DNA of 8,668 bases from an uncultured Desulfuromonas sp. (GTDB lineage: Bacteria > Desulfobacterota > Desulfuromonadia > Desulfuromonadales > Trichloromonadaceae). The position numbers were made by a program, and so were the translations under genes. The DNA lies in assembly GCA_937982495.1 (NCBI GenBank), contig CALJLX010000209.1, positions 1 through 8,668 on the forward strand, given 5' to 3'. This document shows positions 6,813-8,668 of the stretch, one piece after another. Numbering within the stretch: the first letter of the stretch is position 1; each line of letters starts with the position of its first letter. Under the pieces are notes generated by a model that had not been told where the DNA came from, searched no databases, and worked only from the letters and a program-made list of their open reading frames with translations.

Positions 6813-6909
6813 CATACTCGGCCAAGACGGTAATCGTGTCTGGTTTACGGGGAAAAATCAAGGTGGGTTTAAAGAACCGGTGGCAACAATTCAGGACCAT
6901 CGCCTGAGA

Positions 6910-8439
6910 TCAGGAGGTCTTGCGGTCCAGCCCCCGGTACTGAATGGCTTCGGCCAGATGGGCCTGTTCGATCCGCTCATAACCGGCCAGGTCGGCGATG
7001 GTGCGGGCGACTTTGAGGATGCGGGAGTAGCTGCGGGCCGACAGTCCCAGGCGGTCGGTGACCATCTCCAGCAGTTTGTGCCCGGCCTCGTCCACGACAC
7101 AGAATTTGCGGATATGCCGGGCCTGCATCTGGCTGTTGGCGTGCAGACCGAAGGCTTCCAGCCGCTGTCGCTGGACCTGCCGGGCGGCCTCGACCCGGGC
7201 GCGGATGGCGGTGGAGGATTCGCCGTCGACGGGATCGGCGAGATCCTTGTGCGGCACCCGGGGAACTTCCACATGCAGGTCGATGCGGTCGAGCAACGGC
7301 CCGGAAAGGCGGCTGCGGTAGCGTTGCAGCATCGGCGGCGTACAGGTGCATTCCCGCAGGCTGTCGCCGAGGAAGCCGCAGTGGCAAGGATTCATCGCCG
7401 CCACCAGCATAAAATTGGCGGGATAGGTGAGGCTGGTGGCGGCGCGGCTGATGCAGACCTGACCGTCTTCGAGGGGCTGACGGAGCATTTCCAGGACGTT
7501 CTTCTTGAACTCGGGGAGTTCGTCAAGAAAGAGCACGCCGTTGTGGGCGAGGCTGACTTCGCCGGGGCGGGGATAGGCGCCGCCGCCGATGAGACCGGCG
7601 TCGGAGATGGTGTGGTGGGGAGCACGAAAAGGGCGGGCGGCGACCAAGGCGTCGCGGCGGGGGAGCAAGCCGCTGATGGAGTGGATCTTGGTCGTTTCCA
7701 GCGCCTCGGCGAAATCGGGGGCGGGGAGGATGCCGGGGATGCGCCGGGCGAGCATGGTCTTGCCGCTGCCGGGCGGGCCGATCATCAATACGTTGTGGCC
7801 GCCGGCGGCGGCGACTTCGAGGGCGCGCTTGACGTGCTCCTGACCGCGCACCTCGGCGAAATCCTCGGCGCCGTGCGATCCCTCGCGAAAGAGTTCGGCG
7901 ACATCGACCCGGCAGGGCTCGAGTTCGGCGGCGCCGGCGAGAAAATCGATGACTTCGCCGAGATCATGCACGCCGTAGACCGGCAGGGCGTCGACGATCG
8001 CTCCTTCGCGGGCGTTTTCCTCGGGGAGGATCAGCCCGGCGACGTCCCAGCCCTTGGCGGCGAGGGCCACCGGCAGGGCGCCGCGCACCGGCTTGACCCG
8101 ACCGTCGAGCGAAAGTTCGCCCATCAGCACGTAGCGCCCGGCGCGCCCCGGCTTGAGGGCGCCGGTGGCGGTGAGCAGGCCGACGGCCATGGGCAGGTCG
8201 AAGGCGGCGCCGTCTTTCTTGATGTCGGCGGGGGCGAGGTTGATGGTGATCTTGCGGGCGGGGAATTCGTAGCCGCTGTTCTTGATCGCCGACTTGACCC
8301 GGTCCTTGCTCTCCTTGACCGCCCCTTCCGCCAGGCCGACGGTGGCGAACTGGGGCAAGCCCTGGGCGATATCGACTTCCACCTCCACGGGATAGGCGTC
8401 GATGCCGATCAGCGCCCCCGACAATACCTTGGCGAGCAT
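6910..8439 (-). CDS. yifB: YifB/ComM family Mg-chelatase-like AAA+ ATPase
   Basis: Cytosolic AAA+ ATPase of 509 residues, the usual full length. In naturally transformable bacteria ComM acts as a hexameric helicase that promotes branch migration during integration of transforming DNA; in other species the role is less clear. The N-terminal ChlI/ribosomal S5-like domain (about 1-175) opens with MLAKVLSGALIGIDAY. The Mg-chelatase AAA+ core has Walker A GPPGSGKT at 221-228, Walker B GVLFLDELPEF at 301-311, and sensor/arginine-finger elements through SGPLLDRIDLHVEVP (379-393). A cysteine quartet, C352-x-C354 and C364-x-C366, is typical of the family and may bind metal. The C-terminal domain contains SARSYSRILKVARTIADL. 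ATG at 8439 has GAGGAGGG 4-6 nt upstream. The gene is first in the minus-strand series, with a candidate sigma-70 promoter just upstream. Confidence 0.97.
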   Translation of the reverse strand: MLAKVLSGALIGIDAYPVEVEVDIAQGLPQFATVGLAEGAVKESKDRVKSAIKNSGYEFPARKITINLAPADIKKDGAAFDLPMAVGLLTATGALKPGRAGRYVLMGELSLDGRVKPVRGALPVALAAKGWDVAGLILPEENAREGAIVDALPVYGVHDLGEVIDFLAGAAELEPCRVDVAELFREGSHGAEDFAEVRGQEHVKRALEVAAAGGHNVLMIGPPGSGKTMLARRIPGILPAPDFAEALETTKIHSISGLLPRRDALVAARPFRAPHHTISDAGLIGGGAYPRPGEVSLAHNGVLFLDELPEFKKNVLEMLRQPLEDGQVCISRAATSLTYPANFMLVAAMNPCHCGFLGDSLRECTCTPPMLQRYRSRLSGPLLDRIDLHVEVPRVPHKDLADPVDGESSTAIRARVEAARQVQRQRLEAFGLHANSQMQARHIRKFCVVDEAGHKLLEMVTDRLGLSARSYSRILKVARTIADLAGYERIEQAHLAEAIQYRGLDRKTS

Positions 8440-8472
8440 GGTCCCTCCTCGACATTTTATTAAAGTCGGCCA

Positions 8473-8501
8473 ATCCTAACGGAAAGCCGGGCGGGCGGCA
8501 A
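8473..8501 (-). promoter_or_regulatory. Candidate sigma-70 promoter for yifB
   Basis: On the minus strand TTGCCG (8501-8496) and TAGGAT (8478-8473) are separated by 17 nt, each matching 4 of 6 consensus positions. A transcription start near 8466 would give a leader of about 27 nt containing the yifB Shine-Dalgarno. Confidence 0.5.
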
Positions 8502-8535
8502 GGGCTAATCATCCCCGTGACGACGCTTTTACGGC

Positions 8536-8565
8536 TTGCCTTGCCCCGGCGCCCGGACCTAAGAT
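8536..8565 (+). promoter_or_regulatory. Candidate sigma-70 promoter for the divergent plus-strand gene
   Basis: TTGCCT (8536-8541) and TAAGAT (8560-8565) are 18 nt apart, each 4 of 6 to consensus. A start near 8572 would leave about 24 nt before the ATG at 8596. It does not overlap the yifB promoter elements. Confidence 0.45.
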
Positions 8566-8595
8566 AGTCGCCGCCGGATCAAGAAAGGACTTTTC

Positions 8596-8668
8596 ATGCA
8601 CGACGACGATCTGCTCGACCACAACATTTCCCGAGGGTTTCTCCTTGCCATCGCCCTGACCTCCGTGA
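8596..8668 (+). CDS. 5' end of a plus-strand gene, possibly a cation diffusion facilitator transporter (partial)
   Basis: ATG at 8596 is preceded by AAAGGAC with about 6 nt spacing, and 24 codons are visible before the window ends in frame without a stop. The peptide is acidic with histidines (MHDDDLLDHNISRG) and then turns hydrophobic (FLLAIALTSV), as expected of a short cytosolic N-terminus entering a first membrane helix. The pattern resembles the start of CDF-type metal efflux proteins (CzcD/ZitB), but other membrane families cannot be excluded from so few residues. It is transcribed away from yifB. Confidence 0.6.
   Translation, partial: MHDDDLLDHNISRGFLLAIALTSV

Larger units (their letters stand above)
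6724..6909 (-). other. Leader/intergenic region between yifB and the yitT-like gene
   Basis: With the TTG start, 186 nt separate the yifB stop from the yitT-like gene. The stretch is more A+T-rich than its surroundings and has two short inverted repeats (6776-6788 and 6795-6812). I see no T-tract terminator after yifB and no convincing -35/-10 pair, so whether the downstream gene has its own promoter is open. The frame of the yitT-like gene happens to stay open through it up to an ATG at 6900. Confidence 0.55.

Noticed and set aside
6724..6900. N-terminal 59-residue extension of the yitT-like protein from ATG 6900
   Set aside because: It has no resemblance to the family, a weak ribosome binding site, and a much better TTG start downstream.
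5824..8463. An 879-codon open frame on the plus strand, antisense to yifB and the yitT-like gene
   Set aside because: It lies opposite two well-supported genes that share a reading register, in DNA with strong third-position G/C bias, which removes stops from the antisense frame. The translation is Gly/Asp/Glu/Gln-rich, with no recognisable domain, and it crosses an intergenic region.
1..8668. Defence system, prophage, insertion sequence, CRISPR array or tRNA gene
   Set aside because: No repeated spacers, transposase or integrase motifs, cloverleaf-like sequence or defence domains were seen; all coding space is taken by recognisable or family-level housekeeping genes.

Overview
The window is a high-G+C bacterial chromosomal segment, probably from the Desulfuromonadia/Geobacter side of the former Deltaproteobacteria. 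That guess rests only on the look of the YifB, G6PD and short-form 6-phosphogluconate dehydrogenase proteins; no marker RNA is present. Seven genes lie head to tail on the minus strand, and an eighth begins on the plus strand at the right edge. There are no tRNA or rRNA genes, insertion sequences, prophage genes or CRISPR arrays. The content is mostly conserved housekeeping, and I found no evidence for a new multi-gene system.

In the direction of transcription (right to left): a divergent intergenic region (8440-8595) carries a candidate sigma-70 promoter for each direction. yifB/comM (AAA+ Mg-chelatase-like protein) comes first. A 186-nt leader with two small hairpins follows, then a YitT/DUF2179 membrane protein that most likely starts at TTG. 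Next comes a small PPOX-type flavin-binding-like protein, then gnd (short-form 6-phosphogluconate dehydrogenase), zwf (glucose-6-phosphate dehydrogenase) and pgl (6-phosphogluconolactonase). Last is a P2A-type cation-transporting ATPase whose C-terminal membrane half lies beyond position 1. On the plus strand, from 8596, the first 24 codons of another gene are present; its start resembles a cation diffusion facilitator, but too little is visible to be sure.

gnd, zwf and pgl together encode the whole oxidative pentose phosphate branch: glucose-6-P to 6-phosphogluconolactone (zwf), to 6-phosphogluconate (pgl), to ribulose-5-P plus CO2 (gnd). gnd and zwf overlap by 23 nt, and zwf and pgl overlap by 4 nt (ATGA), which indicates translational coupling and balanced expression. 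The flanking PPOX and ATPase genes are 21 and 25 nt away on the same strand, so they are probably co-transcribed, although their functional link is unknown.

The points most worth a second look are at residue level. Gnd has Ala-Arg-Lys where short-form NAD enzymes usually carry Asp. The ATPase has Leu in M5 where SERCA has the site-I glutamate Glu771. There is a C8 homopolymer in codons 12-14 of the ATPase gene. The TTG start and structured leader of the yitT-like gene are also of interest.
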